Shown piece after piece: positions 33,254 through 45,539 of a DNA stretch of 64,000 nucleotides. A program made the translations under genes and the position numbers. Below the pieces are notes generated by a model. The model made no database searches. It saw nothing but the letters and a program-made list of their open reading frames with translations, and was not told the DNA's origin. The stretch is from Lepraria neglecta (taxonomy: Eukaryota > Ascomycota > Lecanoromycetes > Lecanorales > Stereocaulaceae): contig CM065648.1 of assembly GCA_033220425.1 (NCBI GenBank), positions 372,001-436,000 on the forward strand, written 5' to 3'. Position 1 is the first letter of the stretch. Every line of letters begins with the position of its first letter.

Positions 33254-34992
33254 ATGGAGCAAAATTACGGTCTACACCATGACGACGATTTTGGGGGCGC
33301 TCACCTGGTCGATGTGGGTGGGCACCACTCCCCGCATCAGACCCCTCAACATGAGTACGAGGATTTTGGGTTCCCAACTTCGACGAATGCACAGATGGAT
33401 CCGATATACAGTCGACCGATGCAATCGTCCTTCTCAAGTCCTCAGCCTCTACATCCACTCGTTACCATACCGCAATGGCCCAGTCAGATTACCAACCCGT
33501 CAGAAAATAGTCCTCCGGCCGTCGTGCCGCTACACAGGCCCATCTTGCCTCTTTCGAAGACTATGCCGCTTCCAACAATTTCTACTTCTGTCGCTCCCAG
33601 TAAATCACACTCGTCTTCCACATCAAGAAGAACTTTGACAGATAGCGACCGGCGACGTATGTGCGAATATCATAATGATAATCCCAATGTTAAGCAGACA
33701 GAAATTGGAGGTATGTTCATGACATCGTCAGTACGAGAAAACTGCTGATCATGTTTCTAAGCCATGTTTGGTGTCGAGAGGAGGTTTGTCAAAAGTGATT
33801 CTTGTTTACTGGGACTGCCCATACTAATTACATCTCGTTAAGCACTGTGTCAAAAGTCCTGCGCAACAAAGAAAAATATCTCCTTCCAGAAGAAGGAAGC
33901 CGTTCTCCTATTAGAAGGTCGAAGAGCAAGTTTCCAGACATCGAGAGAACACTGTCACAGTGGGCGAAGAATCGCCTAAGTCAAAGGCTTCCACTTGACG
34001 ACAATACCATCAAAGATCAGGCGAGGATCTTTGCAACGACTGTCGGCAGCACTGAATGCCACAATCAAGTGAATGACCCAGCCTGGTTGGAGATATTCAA
34101 GCAGAAAAACCACTTACCTGGTGCTAAGCCAAGTGAGATCAAAGACGAGCGCGATCAATCAAGGTCTGGCTCTCAGACACCCAGCGGCATCTCGCCTGTT
34201 GGCTGGGACGGTCTGCCCATAAGCTCGCTTTCGAAAGACGAGAAAAACCAAAGCCCAGATAGCTATATGGACTCATCCGGCTACAGTCACACGCATTCGC
34301 AAAGCTCCGCATCGCTTGGCAGCTGCTTCTCAGATCTCTCGTCCTTCGCGACGAGCGATTTCAGAAGCCCGACATCACCATTCTTCTCTCCAATGTCAAG
34401 CTGCGGACCCAGTCCCTCACTACCTGCTCAAAAGATGGCTCGCCTGCCTCCACTAGCACCAGCCAGCTCTTTACGTCGCCGTCAGACCGTACCACTTGTA
34501 GGCTGCGAATCCTCACCCGACTCCGCAACCTCCAAACAGCTCCCTCACGCCCTCGCATCTTCCAGCCTGGAATCCCCCCAAGAAGAAATGGAAGTCTCCC
34601 CCCTCAGCACAACCGAAAATTCATCTCTTCATCACTCCCGCCCCAGCACCACTCCCCTAACCAACCCCTCCCCCCTCTCAACAATGGCACCACCCTCCAC
34701 CCTCAACGTCAGCCCCAATATCGGCTCCAACGCCAGTCCCAGCATCTCTCCCTCCTCGCCCCCATCGCAGGACGAGGCTCGAGCTGCACTAAGCACGCTG
34801 ATGACGTTTATCAAGCACCAACCTAACGGCGCAGTGGATCCGCATGATTACCTCGTCATGGGCAAATGGATGCATATGCTTAAGCTTGAGACGGGGGAGT
34901 TGCCGGGCGGGATGCAGGCGATTCCGATGAGTGAGAGGGCCGATGGGACGATGCCGATTGGGAGGAAGAGGAGTGAGCATTCGCTGTCCTAA
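33254..34992 (+). CDS. CENP-B-type helix-turn-helix DNA-binding protein
   Basis: Three exons: 33254-33710, 33762-33783 (22 nt), 33843-34992; 542 aa. The His/Asp- and Pro-rich N-terminus (MEQNYGLHHDDDFGG) leads to a psq/ARS-binding-protein-1-type HTH at about 127-172 (TLTDSDRRRMCEYHNDNP, then QTEIGAMFGVERSTVSKVLR). A CENP-B/Tc5-type second HTH follows at about 189-255 (FPDIERTLSQWAKN...DQARIFAT...WLEIFKQKN). A long Ser/Pro-rich region ends in a short conserved-looking helix (ARAALSTLMTFIKHQP). The DNA-binding half derives from pogo-type transposases; no DDE catalytic part follows, so this is a domesticated regulator. Chosen start is the ATG at 33254 in an AAGATGG context; 33152 is a possible longer start. 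The first HTH is split over all three exons. Confidence 0.88.
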
Positions 34993-35669
34993 TAGCAAGT
35001 CGACCTACGCCAGCTTTGCGGTTCTACGACAAGCATTGACCGGCAGCATCAACGCACCACTGAAATGATCTCATCTTTCATCGTTTACTCGCATTTCTTT
35101 GCATTTACTTGACACTATCCTTGAAATTTACTGTTATCTTTATTGTTATATGGGCGGCATAGCATCGGTTTTCGCAATCTGGGCATTTTGGCCACTAGGG
35201 AAGGAACCCCATTCACGGAAGCAATGGAAGGGATGGGATGGACATTCATACGGACGTACACAGCAGGACTGGCAGCGCGGACGCGATGGAGTTTTCGTTT
35301 CACTTTTGGTGAAGGTGCATATCGAAAAAAAGGAAAAACACCTAGAAATACCCAAGCCTCACGGCTTCAAGATTATCACATCTTCGACATTTCGGCATCC
35401 GGAATTTTTATTTTGTATGAAGCTGAGCTTGGATTGGAATTGGTACCGTACATTGGGCGGCCTATTGCATTGCGATTTGGGCGGATTTTTGATGTGTGTG
35501 TATCTAGTTGTGAGACACAGGAACGAACGACTTTACGAAGAGTTTCTTTGCACAAGAGTCAATTATTTCTCTTCCACTCCGGTTTTGAAATGAGACACTG
35601 GCATGATCCGCGTTATATTTGTATTGCTCCAATGGCTTTGATTGTTGTTTTCTATCTGCGCTGATTGTT
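34993..35669. other. convergent 3' regions
   Basis: About 680 bases between the HTH gene and the PXA gene. A 173-aa plus-strand frame (35143-35664) has no domain, signal or family resemblance and is likely chance within a 3' UTR. Confidence 0.5.
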
Positions 35670-38451
35670 CTATACATCTCCAATCCTTTCCATCAGCAAC
35701 TCCTCTACACTCTTTTCCCCCAGCTCCGGAAACACCCTCACAAGTATTAACTCCACAGCCGCATACGCCAAATGTTTATTCATGTACCCATCACCCCAAA
35801 TATCCAATTCATTTTCCACTTCTTCAACACACAGCTCGCGGTCCTCGCTCGCGAAGAACTTCCCACGGACAGCCGGACGCAGAAGCGAGAGGATAGATTC
35901 AGCGCAGTGGCGTTTAATAGCGGTGACCTCTTCAGTCTCAGGCGGGGGCGGTGAAGGCGGCGGCAGAGTCGAATTAGGGAATAAAACCTGGCGGATTCGT
36001 TGCAGGATCTGGGGCAAAAGAGTCGGAGGATGGAGGTACGTCAGGATGAGATGATGGATGTACCTGTTTGAGAAAAAGGTGGTAAGCCGGTTATCAGATC
36101 GGGATTGTTCAACGCCAAGACAAGCATGCGGTCAGGGGCAAAAAGATAAGAGTCAGGATTGGGCATGGATCATTGGCCTTTGATTCATGCAACGCCGCTG
36201 AAACGGGCAGGTGGCGGGACAATGCTGTTGTGGAAATGAAAATTTGCATCATCGTCGCAAGCGGAATACGAGGTGTGGAGATTGATTTTCATGAGACAAG
36301 GGCAAGGGAAGGGGGCAGTTCGTCGGGCAGCCTTGCGTGAACTCTTCCTGCAGTATGAGGGGATGTCTCGTCATTGGGCATCAGGCCCCCAATTCTGAGC
36401 CTCATTCTGGAATTTTTGGCAGGGGATGTTTTGCCCTGCAGTAGGCCTGAACAGGATGAGCGGTGGGGAAATGCAATGCAGATTAGGGTATTTGAGGGCC
36501 GATCCTGATGATCATCCTTGGCAGTTCCTAGGGATCTCCCGGGCGCTTAGGTACCTGTTGTTATGGGCATTACCGAGCCCTAGGAAGATACTTCTTATTC
36601 TTGATGATGAGATTGAAAAGGGACGATTACGCTATTGTGGGCTTGTGTTGGTGAAATTGGGATTAACCAGGAAAAACAATATCAGAAAGACTATGATTCT
36701 GGCAGCAGTAGTGTGAAAGTATAAAATGCGTAGTAACGAAAGCGGTAGTGGGAAGAAATTGGGGGAGTCTAGACATTGCGTCCTAGCGTGTGGCTTGACA
36801 GGGAAAGTGGAGTAATCGCTAGCGATGTATTCGCTCTTAGTTTCCTCCTGGTGGCGTGCGAGAGGAAGCTAAGGTATGAATCCTGCAAAGCGATAACGGG
36901 GCGAGGCCAGCTGCGTCCCCCACCGGGACCTAAAACTGGACCAAAGGAAGGTTGAGGGATACCCACTTATGCACGCGCGCATTCATTTGGAAGTCAGATG
37001 ACTGAAATCTCATGCGGGTCGGAGGATAGCGCAAGGGATCGTCAAACCAACAGAATCGCAGATGAGACATGAAAGTCACTTACTGGTCCAGTATCCCGTC
37101 TGTGGCACCCACTCCCAAGGGCCCGTAGATCAGGTGGTGTTGGAGTAATGCGAGAGATCCAGAAACCCACGGCATGCGTGATGGAAGATCGAGAAGGTCG
37201 GAGATTAGTGGGAATACTCTGAAACTGATGATTGGGTGAGGTTTGCGAAGCGGTTCGACTTTCGTTGCGATTGGTAATCCTGGAGTCTTTAACGTCGTCG
37301 ATGAGCGCGTGGGCTGCGAGTAAGCTGTGACGAAACCGAGAATGACAAATCTCGCGATCATGAAGGCCAAGTAGAAGTATTGAAGGATTCGCCAGAACAT
37401 AGAGGAGAACGTAGACTTCCTGCTGTGATTGCTCAAGTTTCTGTCTGTGCTCTGATTTTCCTCGGAGAGTAGGCCGAACTTCTCGAGACGGCTCCGCGTG
37501 CCCACCTCGAGCTCCTCGCCTGTCGCTTTGGGCTCCGTCCTCGCTTTGACCACGTCGATGAACTTCGTGATGCTTGCCCATATGAACCAGCCTTCGCAGA
37601 TTCTGCCTCCAATCGAATTGCCCAGAATGTTATCCGCAATCACGTCGGCAACGAGCGTGCGTAGACAGACATTCTCCAGATCCTCCGTAGGTAGTAGGAC
37701 GGCTAGTGTGCCTTGTACTAGGAGCTGCCTGTATTGTGCCTCATGCTCTTGCTGTTCCCTTGCTGTTAAGCGATTTGCGGGGTTCGGAACAGGCGACAAG
37801 GCTGGATGCGGGTTCAGGTTGTGGTATATGACTCGTGAATCTGTGAATAGCGGCGGCGGATGTTTTGCCTGATGACTGATCCGATATGCTATCCGGTGGT
37901 ATTGTTAGCAACGGGACCCTGCGTGTCCATCGTGACTACTCACCATTGATGTGACCCTCGACTAGCTCTGGAAGTTCGTCAAAGACCAGACCCTCAAGAT
38001 CAACGCTTCTCAGCCTGCTCTCCAATTGGGTGGTGCAATGTGCTACGATCCGTATAACCTCCTCCACGAACCCCTGGTCTGGGGTGATCTTCCCATACCA
38101 GCTGTGCACGAGATCTTTGACAACAATAGCAATGGTTGCATACAGCTGCAGGTCGATATCGTTGCTGCTCGTCAAGGGCGGTAACAGCACATTGATAGGA
38201 CGAGGCTCGACGGAGCCTGCATGGGCATGTGGACAGAGAACTCTTCGGACGAGAGCAGCTGTTGCTTTGTCTGAGACATCGGAAGGTGTAATCGAGCGGG
38301 CTGGCGACTCCTGCCGGGTCCGGGAGGATGATCTTGAAAATTGGGGCGTGGTAGATACTGGAGTCGTTGCTACGGAAGTGCTGCTGAAGGTCGGTACGGC
38401 TTTGGGGCGAGGTTGGAGGTATTGTGGCGGCTTGAGGGAAGGCTGTGTCAT
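35670..38451 (-). CDS. PXA-domain protein, with a 1-kb intron
   Basis: Three exons: 38451-37944, 37888-37084, 36063-35670; 568 aa. The PXA domain (sorting-nexin associated) runs from VRRVLCPHAH through IDLQLYATIAIVVKDLVHSW, AHCTTQLESRLRSVDLEGLV and the HPAL block to VADVIADNILGNSIGG. It is followed by a hydrophobic segment (FYLAFMIARFVILGFVTA), possibly a membrane anchor. The third exon supplies the rest of the family's C-terminal region (YMNKHLAYAAVELILVRVFPEL). PXA proteins work at endosome or ER membrane contacts; fission yeast Pxa1 is the nearest named relative I recall. No PX or RGS domain is present. The second intron is about 1020 nt, against about 50-70 elsewhere here, but phase and conservation support the join. 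Confidence 0.85.
36064..37083 (-). other. unusually long intron inside the PXA gene
   Basis: Spans GTAAGT (donor, read on the minus strand from 37083) to AAACAG (acceptor ending 36064). It contains no recognisable gene. A plus-strand 96-codon frame at 36426-36716 shows no domain. I found no clear terminal inverted repeats or target duplication, so I cannot say whether it holds an inserted element. Confidence 0.6.
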
Positions 38452-38781
38452 CCTGGACTTGTATGGGGAGAGTACATCTTGGTCTGCCTAGGTCAATTGA
38501 AGGCCACCCGGACAGTCATCGTCGTGGCAATCGAAATCATGCTGAGAGAAAAAAGCAACCACAGGAAGTTGCTGGCGGAGATGTTTCCGCTTTCGGGGCT
38601 TCGGCGAAACTATTTATCCGAGGACTTGAAATGAACGAGTATCATGATGAATTAGCAGTTCATGAATAATCCGATAAGAGATGAGGTTTGGAAGTCTTTG
38701 GACGTAAAGAAGTCTGTCCTATAGTAACTTATCTGGTTTCTCTTCTCCTCTACGTGTGGAAATACTTTGATATTGGTGACA
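38452..38781. promoter_or_regulatory. bidirectional promoter PXA / DFG10
   Basis: 330 bases between divergent starts, necessarily carrying both promoters. No motif that I can name with confidence. Confidence 0.5.
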
Positions 38782-39855
38782 ATGCTTAACGCATCTCAAG
38801 TATTGCAAGCTTTCTTCCTTCTTTCTGCGGTTACAGTAAGACACTCGTTCAATCTGTATGACCATTTGCTGAATTATAGGTCTCCAGCTTCTGTTCATTA
38901 ATAGCATCCCTGCCTTCAGGTCTCGATACATCGCGTATGGTTCACGAGCAACCCCAGTCCTAACCACTCAAAGCAATGGATCAACCGAACTGGATGACAA
39001 AACAGTGGGAAAGCCTGACGCAAAACCAAGCAGCATAATTGAGCAAGTCCTTGATGGTCTCGCCGCTATCCAAATACCCCATGGGTACTTTCAGCACTTT
39101 TACATTGTCTCTGTGCTCTCGTCCGTGTTCTGGGGAGTTCAATTCGTCTCTAAAGGCTCGATTTTGGAGCTTATCTGCCAGAGCGCTAGGAACAATGACC
39201 AGAGAAAGAACATGTCCATTGATCGGATTGCTCTAACTTGGACTCTGATGAGCATACAAGGAGTGCGAAGGCTCCTTGAATCCTCTCTACTCGCCAAATC
39301 CTCGGCATCAAAGATGTGGTTCGTCCACTGGCTGCTTGGCATAGCTTTCTATCTGGCCGTGAGCGTTTCGATCTGGATCGAAGGAGCAGGTACGCATACT
39401 GATAAATTTGGATACGTATCGCAAGTCGAAGTCCACTAAAGCCTTCGACATCTACAGGTGCATTCCTTTCTACGAACTCTCCATTCTCCAGCATCACGTG
39501 GTCAGCTCCATCTCTCAAAACAATGGTCGCCATTCCAATGTTCATCCTCGCATCTGGCGTGCAGCACGACTGCCACGCGTATCTTGCTTCTCTGCCAAAG
39601 TACACGCTTCCTGTGCATTCAATCTTTCAGGTCCTGGTGTGCCCTCATTACACAGCTGAATGCCTCATCTACCTCTCATTGGCGATGATATCAGCTCCTA
39701 AAGGCGCTATTGTGAATAAGACCATGTTTACTGCCCTTATCTTCGTGGCGACCAACTTGGGCGTCACCGCGTCAATGAGCAAGGAGTGGTATGAGCGCAA
39801 ATTTGGGAAGGATGCAGTGGCTCATAGGTGGAAGATGATCCCCTCCTTGTACTAA
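38782..39855 (+). CDS. DFG10: polyprenol (polyprenal) reductase, SRD5A3/Dfg10 family
   Basis: Three exons: 38782-38835, 38888-39389, 39458-39855, 317 aa, matching the roughly 318 aa of human SRD5A3. Hydrophobic throughout: MLNASQVLQAFFLLSAVTLL, then IPHGYFQHFYIVSVLSSVFWG. The diagnostic 3-oxo-5-alpha-steroid 4-dehydrogenase domain follows: SIQGVRRLLES, WLLGIAFYLAVS, ASGVQHDCHAYLASL, and PHYTAECLIYLSL with the conserved His/Glu residues. It ends in a short cytosolic tail (KEWYERKFG...HRWKMIPSLY). The enzyme makes the saturated alpha-isoprene unit of dolichol in the ER, needed for N-glycosylation and GPI anchors. The first acceptor was placed at CTCCAG (38887), not at the nearer ATAG, because only that keeps the frame. 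Confidence 0.93.
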
Positions 39856-40119
39856 CCTATGGGCCACGAATGTCCATGCGAATCTCAGAGATGGATAACT
39901 TCACCGAACAGCATAGATCTTTGACCAATGGCATTGAGACATGTCTCTGGGTATTGACTTCTGTGCTATATTGATTCACAGCTCTCAGTTGAACTCCTTA
40001 TACATATACACTCCAGTCTCCAGCAGCAGTTCCTGCGCTCCCAAGATCCCAGGACGTCTGAATATGATAACAACCTCGTTCAACGTAGCTTATAGCTCGC
40101 GCTCTGACATTGAAAACCG
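39856..40119. other. 3' region of DFG10
   Basis: Short spacer leading into the accessory stretch; nothing recognised. Confidence 0.5.
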
Positions 40120-40420
40120 TCCCTGTCCTCCGAGGGCTTCCACATCTTCCTCCTATAATCCTTCTGCGATTACTGTGTCTTTAGTACATGATATACGTCC
40201 AAGTCGAATTCGCTTAGAAATAGTTGCCATCGCGCAATCCTTCCAGTTGCGTCTTCGCTTTTCAGCGTCTTTAGTAATGCCTAATGGTCTGTGTAAAGCA
40301 TCACAGGATGTTTCGAGCCTTTGACGATATACTTGACTTCGTTCAAAAACAAGTGTTGCTCCTCCCCAGTCTATGTTCTGAGCCACGGCGGATCAAAAGG
40401 CAAGGTTCCGAGTTCCATCC
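40120..40420 (-). mobile_element. fossil of an LTR retrotransposon, Ty3-like pol (RNase H part)
   Basis: Read on the minus strand, this stretch resembles the RNase H portion of Ty3/Gypsy-type pol (a block like EVKYIVKGSKHPVMLYTDH and following residues). It is plainly broken, with several breaks, and neither long terminal repeats nor gag, protease or integrase parts are recognisable around it. A short, old remnant. Family assignment is by motif memory only. Confidence 0.6.
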
Positions 40421-41380
40421 AACACTGCTCAAAATCCGCCAAGGGTATACCCGTCCTTTGCGACCACAACATCTCCCAAGCGTCGTCTTGGGCACTGAAA
40501 ACCATCTCGTGCTCATGGCTTCGGCGGTTAATATTTCCTAGGAGGTTCTCATATCAAGTGCTATAGAACTCAGCAAGGCTGTCAGTTATCTATTCAGTAG
40601 GAGGCTCTTCGTCTCCATTATCGCCCTCTACCTCGCCGAGTGTCTTGTTAGTGCTGCAAACGCGAGTCGACTTCAACTTTTGAATGATGGCAGTCGCGAA
40701 CACGGATCCACTGTAGCGGCCAGGTGAGCGTGATCTGGGTGGTGGTAGTGGCAGGTTCCGGGCGCTTGGCGCCGAGCAGGGTGGCCTGGAAAACCCATTC
40801 TGGTGCGTTCAAATTGTTCTGCTGCAGGTCAGCAAGGATCAGAGGTGTAATCGTGAGGAGTTGACCTCTTGGAATGGGCCTCGAAGAGTATTTTGACCTT
40901 ATTCAATGGTGTCATGGAAGGTGACGACAGCGCAAACTTCCCAGCCGCGTTCTCCTGACCATCCACTCTTAAGACTACATCGCCATCTTCTCCTTCCGCT
41001 GTCGACTTTGGGGATCTTGACAGTGACGCGGGAGCTAGTAGGGCGAAAATCCCCTACTCCTTTACTTCTTTGTGGCTGGATGGCACAGGCCTCGGGGGCT
41101 CTTCTTTCGTACTGGCTGAGGTCCAGGTGGAGACAGCATTCCGAGTAGGTCTGAAGAACTAAAGAAACGTACGGATCGTCGAGGCGCTGGGGAAGGCTGG
41201 TGTGGTTCCTCGCTGTCGTCTGTAAAGAGTGAAAAGAATAGCATTGTTAATACAGTCTCGAAAGATTAGTAGGATATTCGACTCGAGGTTGCTTTAGGAC
41301 CGGCTTTGGTAGAGGCAGTACTAGCGCAGCCGGTCGAGCCTTTCCTTTATGACTTGACTTTTCCATATGATTTGTAAAAT
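40421..41380. other. decayed sequence next to the retroelement fossil
   Basis: No intact gene. On the minus strand a short open stretch at about 40865-41060 (containing FALSSPSMTPLNKVKILFEA) reads like protein, but I do not recognise it and it is not continuous with anything. Probably accessory debris. Confidence 0.4.
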
Positions 41381-44300
41381 GGCAATCTAGCTTTTTGCCA
41401 ATGCAGTCTCGATCCTCTTGGAGAAGACCATGCCGTTATCGTGGCTCTCCGTCTCTCCGAATAGATGGGAAATATTGTCATACCCCAAGCCATGCCTCCC
41501 TGAAATTTCGCAGAGTGATGGCAGCGTGGTAGTGATCTCCGCCAAGCACAGTATGTACCTCTTACTGATGCTTTCGAGCTCACTATGATTTTCGATAAGC
41601 GTCTCTAATGACGCAACATGTTCCCTCATTCGTCGGCACCACTCGTCGCAGACAAGCTCTCTCTCCTTCAATTCCTTCCCTCAATTTTTCTTCTCTTGCT
41701 TGCGTATCGCCGAAAGCCGCCAAATTGAGCCAAAATGAGCCAAAACGCCGATAGTCAGCGACTTCTTGTTCGTCGTTGTCGAAAGCCTACGTACAGAACT
41801 CTTTGAAGAGGATCTTTATGATGCTGAGCTCTTCTGTCGTGAGAAATATTGTCTACGCCAACTCCATTTTCAAGATCCTTGATAACATAAGTAAGTGTAG
41901 AGGCCATGCGACGGCATTCTGCACTTCGAGAAGGTGGAGCAATTTCGCACTGCGTATTCTTTCTGGGCTTGTGTCTGAGAATGGCTGAACGGGATTTTCC
42001 CTCGCTGTTAGAACAATGAAAATTCTACTAGCTAAAAAGTCGTGATTCACAAAAAAGGCTCCTGGTCTGCTATCAGAGAGACATCAAACCATTGCGAAGA
42101 CTTTCAAAGGGCCTTCATAGATCCATGCCTATGAGATTTTACCAGTTTTGTCAGGGTTTGCCAGGGGCATTTAGTCAGATCACAAAGTCGTTAACCCATA
42201 GAGGTACAACTAGACTGCTAGACCTGAATGGTGGAAGTTTTGGAGGCCAGTCTAGAATTTTGTTCCTCAAGTTCTCTAATTCTTCTATGCGGCGACGAAG
42301 CCAAAAGAGGGGTTTCTTCGAAGTATAAAAGCTTTCCCCTAGGTTAGACAAACCCATATCATCGCTCTAACTTGCATGCTGTGTCTGCCACAGTCCTTCC
42401 ATATATTAATTTGGAGTTGTACTCGTAGAGAAAGATACGAGGTTGAGGCGTATATTTGGGTAGATCACCTCGAAATCACCTGCGAACTCCCCTCCTTGCC
42501 TCATGCCCTGATGAGGCTTTGACAGTATGCTTGATTCGCTTTCGCAAACTTCTTCCTGCTGACATTGATAGCTTGATCAAGTTCTTGGAGCAGCGTCCCT
42601 AGTGTCGATTATGGTGCCTATCTATCTTGAGATGGAGTCCATTCCCAACACCTTCGAGCTGACACTGACACTGTGATAATTGGCCGGGCTTGAAATTGGA
42701 ACTAAAACCTCCGGAGTAATGGACAAGACATCTCTCTCCCTCAAGTCCTGATCCGCTGTATGAGGTCCAAGATCTTGAAGATACCCGCTAGATCGGTTGT
42801 GTTCGATACGTGTCTGGAAACGAGGAGAGAACAGCTCCTTAGACATTCACTCTGGGATCTTGTACTTCCTGGGAAGCTCCACATCCGCTGACTCGCAGCA
42901 GCATTCCTCTCTAACCTAGGACATCGAACGTTGTATACACCACCAGCATCCTGAGTTGTTCGCTTGTCAGAAACCGGGTCAGTCAAAAAGGTCCCATCAG
43001 GTAAAATCCGCCCTCTACTTGAAATGCCTCTCCGACCAATCTTGGTAGGCGTGAGTCGGGTCCAACGCGATATTTAGCAAGCTTCATCAAAGTAGGGTAG
43101 ACCACGTCTTTCGCTCTCTCTAGTCTGTCTTCTGCTGGGAATACCATGAGCATTTTATCGTAGTATTTTGTTAGGTAATCGTCGAGAGTTAGGGTAGTGA
43201 AATGATTAGGGTCGTCAAGATTCAAATTTGAGGTGTCTTCATGAGTGAGAGTTCAGTTATCTTTGGGTTTTAATGATTGTAGTAGCCGAGAATCGTGGAG
43301 TGGGGGGGTTTTGGGGAGGTTTGGGAAACTTGTGGATCTAAGACCCCTTGGGCTGAGGGGTGAGCAGTACTGCGAAGCTGGTCATTTGGCCAAGTGTTGT
43401 AGTTGAAGGGCTCGACGCCCGCGTATTTGACCCTGAGGTCTGCCATACGGTGGAATTTGGCGGCGAAATGGTCTAACTTACCGACTGAAGTAGACTCAGG
43501 CCTGCTCTCGTCGGTCTTTATCCAGGTTGTTGTGCTTGGCAAATCTGTTGGGACGATCTTCTCTTGCTGCGCCGTCGTCGCTCTTGTAGATGATTTCTAA
43601 TTCAGGTCTTCAAACGTACCTTGGACGGCTATGTCGTTCCATTCATGTCGGAAGAGGACAAATTTGAGATATGCTAGGCGGTTTAGCTGCGATTGATCTC
43701 TCTGCCCGGGATTGACTGCATGCCTCTGTCTTTACTGGCAGCTGGCCAAAGCCATCCACTAACTGACGGTGCTATCCTCATTGAAAAATCAAGTACGATT
43801 CACACACAAGGAAAACTGTGCAGAGCCTTCCCGCTTCAAGTCCCACATTACGCCTATGTTAGGACAGTGTTTACTGAACCAGAGCTCCATGTTGTACCGG
43901 CTTTGCATACTGCTCGTAGGGTAGGTGTAACCATTGTCTGAAAATTCCGATCAAATTTCGTCCTTTGTTTCAGAAGATAGGATTCGAGACGTTCAAGCTC
44001 CAGTATCGCGCGGAATGCCAATGTGAATGAAAAAGCCGAAACCTGCTTTCAGTCCTTCAATGAGGTACTTATCGAGTCCAGAGGTAGTAGTGGTCAATAT
44101 ACTCCGCCAACTCATCCACCACTCACACCAGGTCATGTAGTCATAATGTGCCTGGAACTCCCACTCGAGCTGCATATGCTCACGCCAGTGGTCATCTCTA
44201 GAATACCCATAACGGCCATACATCTTGTCGCAGTAAGATCCGCCACGTGCTGACTTGCATGTTGAAAGCATGTGAACACGGGACTGTGCATGGCTTGTCA

Positions 44301-44600
44301 TTCTCACCCTAGACACACCATTAATTAAGTCAACAATAAACAAAACAGATTGAGGGTAACACTTACGTGTTGGCCCTTAACCCAGCGGCAGACTCTGGTC
44401 TTCGTGCAACGAAACTCCCCAGGACAGCGGATACCATGCATGTTGGCGGGACACAAATTTCGCTGGCGAGGACCATGGTACTACTAGCGGAAAAGGACCC
44501 TCCGTAGCGTGAAGCATCCAGGCGCCTGATGTAGAGTGGATCTTCAAATAGGCATGAGCAGCTTTGAGTCCCCCTTTGTCCAATCGTCTCGTTCCGGGGG
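41381..44600 (-). pseudogene. decayed host-type gene fragments
   Basis: Several coding-like but interrupted pieces, all on the minus strand: 44343-43993 (ends DKYLIEGLKAGFGFFIHIG), 43542-43270, 43225-42983 (LTLDDYLTKYYDKMLMVFPAEDRL), a piece near 42480-42380 (PRIFLYEYNSKLIYG) and 41671-41387 (CRRMREHVASLETLIENHSELE). The FLYEY...YG piece resembles the alpha/beta-hydrolase-like N-terminal domain that precedes NACHT or ankyrin parts in fungal NLR-like proteins, but the rest is unassigned. I could not connect the pieces, and they may come from more than one gene. Low confidence on identity, fair confidence that this stretch holds no working gene. Confidence 0.3.
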
Positions 44601-45539
44601 TAAGATCTCTATCAAGACTGGCCGCTTCTTATACTTGGTGCTAATTGTACGGCCGAGTGCATTCTCCAGTTTGTCGACCCGTTCGATTTAAATATAACCT
44701 CCAAGGTAGCTGGTGAAGAAACAGTTGTCTAAGATTTTAAAGGGGATTTGAGGGTCGAGAGCGTTGAAGGCCCGCTACCCAATTGCTGCACTGATGCAAC
44801 GCTTCGTCTTGAATCTGCGACTTTGGCACCGCTGTGATAATCGCGAGGAAGAAAGCGAAGACTGTAGTGGTAAGATAGATCCTGGGGGCTGTCATTACAT
44901 GGCCAAAGACGATGGGAATTCGATTGTGTTGAGGAGGCTTCGATTTGGGAGATACGCAGCGCTTGCAGTGGCCGCATGCGACTGGTGGGGGTCTTCTGGT
45001 AGGCTCCCGAGTACCCTCTTGTTCTCACTCTCATCCAATCCAACCCACTCTGCTGTCTTCCCTCTTCTTGCCTTTTCCCTTTCCCCCTTTCCAGCCTCCC
45101 CCGAACTCTCCCCGTCCAAGAGCCTCTGGAATGGTTTATTAGTTTCCGCAATGCCAGCTTCTTGAGCGAATCGGAGAAGGGGGGAATATTGTTCATGACG
45201 AGCTTCTGAGAGTGTTACTGATCCAAGTCTCCGCTGCGATGGGAGTGGATGTCGTTGGGCGAATTGCAGCGGATGAGTGCCGTTAGGCGAATTGAACGAC
45301 ACAGAAGCAGGGGACAGTCTATCGGCTAGGTGCTCGGATGGGCTGATTCTGGTCGCTACAGTTGAGAAATGAAAAGGTGGTAAGAAGGGAGCAGCCTGTT
45401 CCAGCTCTTTGTACTTTGGCTATAATTGCCTAGCTCTATGTCGTTTATGTTTCAGCCACCTCCGATAGTTACCTACAAAGACAGTACATATGTGTAATAA
45501 ACTGCATTACAGTAATCGTTATGGCTCAACATTATATAA
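44601..45539. other. no gene recognised
   Basis: Two overlapping minus-strand frames (44729-45196 and 44895-45302, 155 and 135 aa) have no recognisable domain, and both start at non-ATG or weak positions. Between about 45240 and 45300 there is a short internal duplication (GGCGAATTGCAGCGG / GGCGAATTGAACG type). Confidence 0.35.

Noticed and set aside
35143-35664. 173-aa frame downstream of the HTH gene
   Set aside because: No domain or signal, lies wholly between convergent 3' ends.
35670-36063. Third PXA exon as a separate small gene
   Set aside because: It starts without ATG, splices in phase, and carries the C-terminal block expected of the same family.
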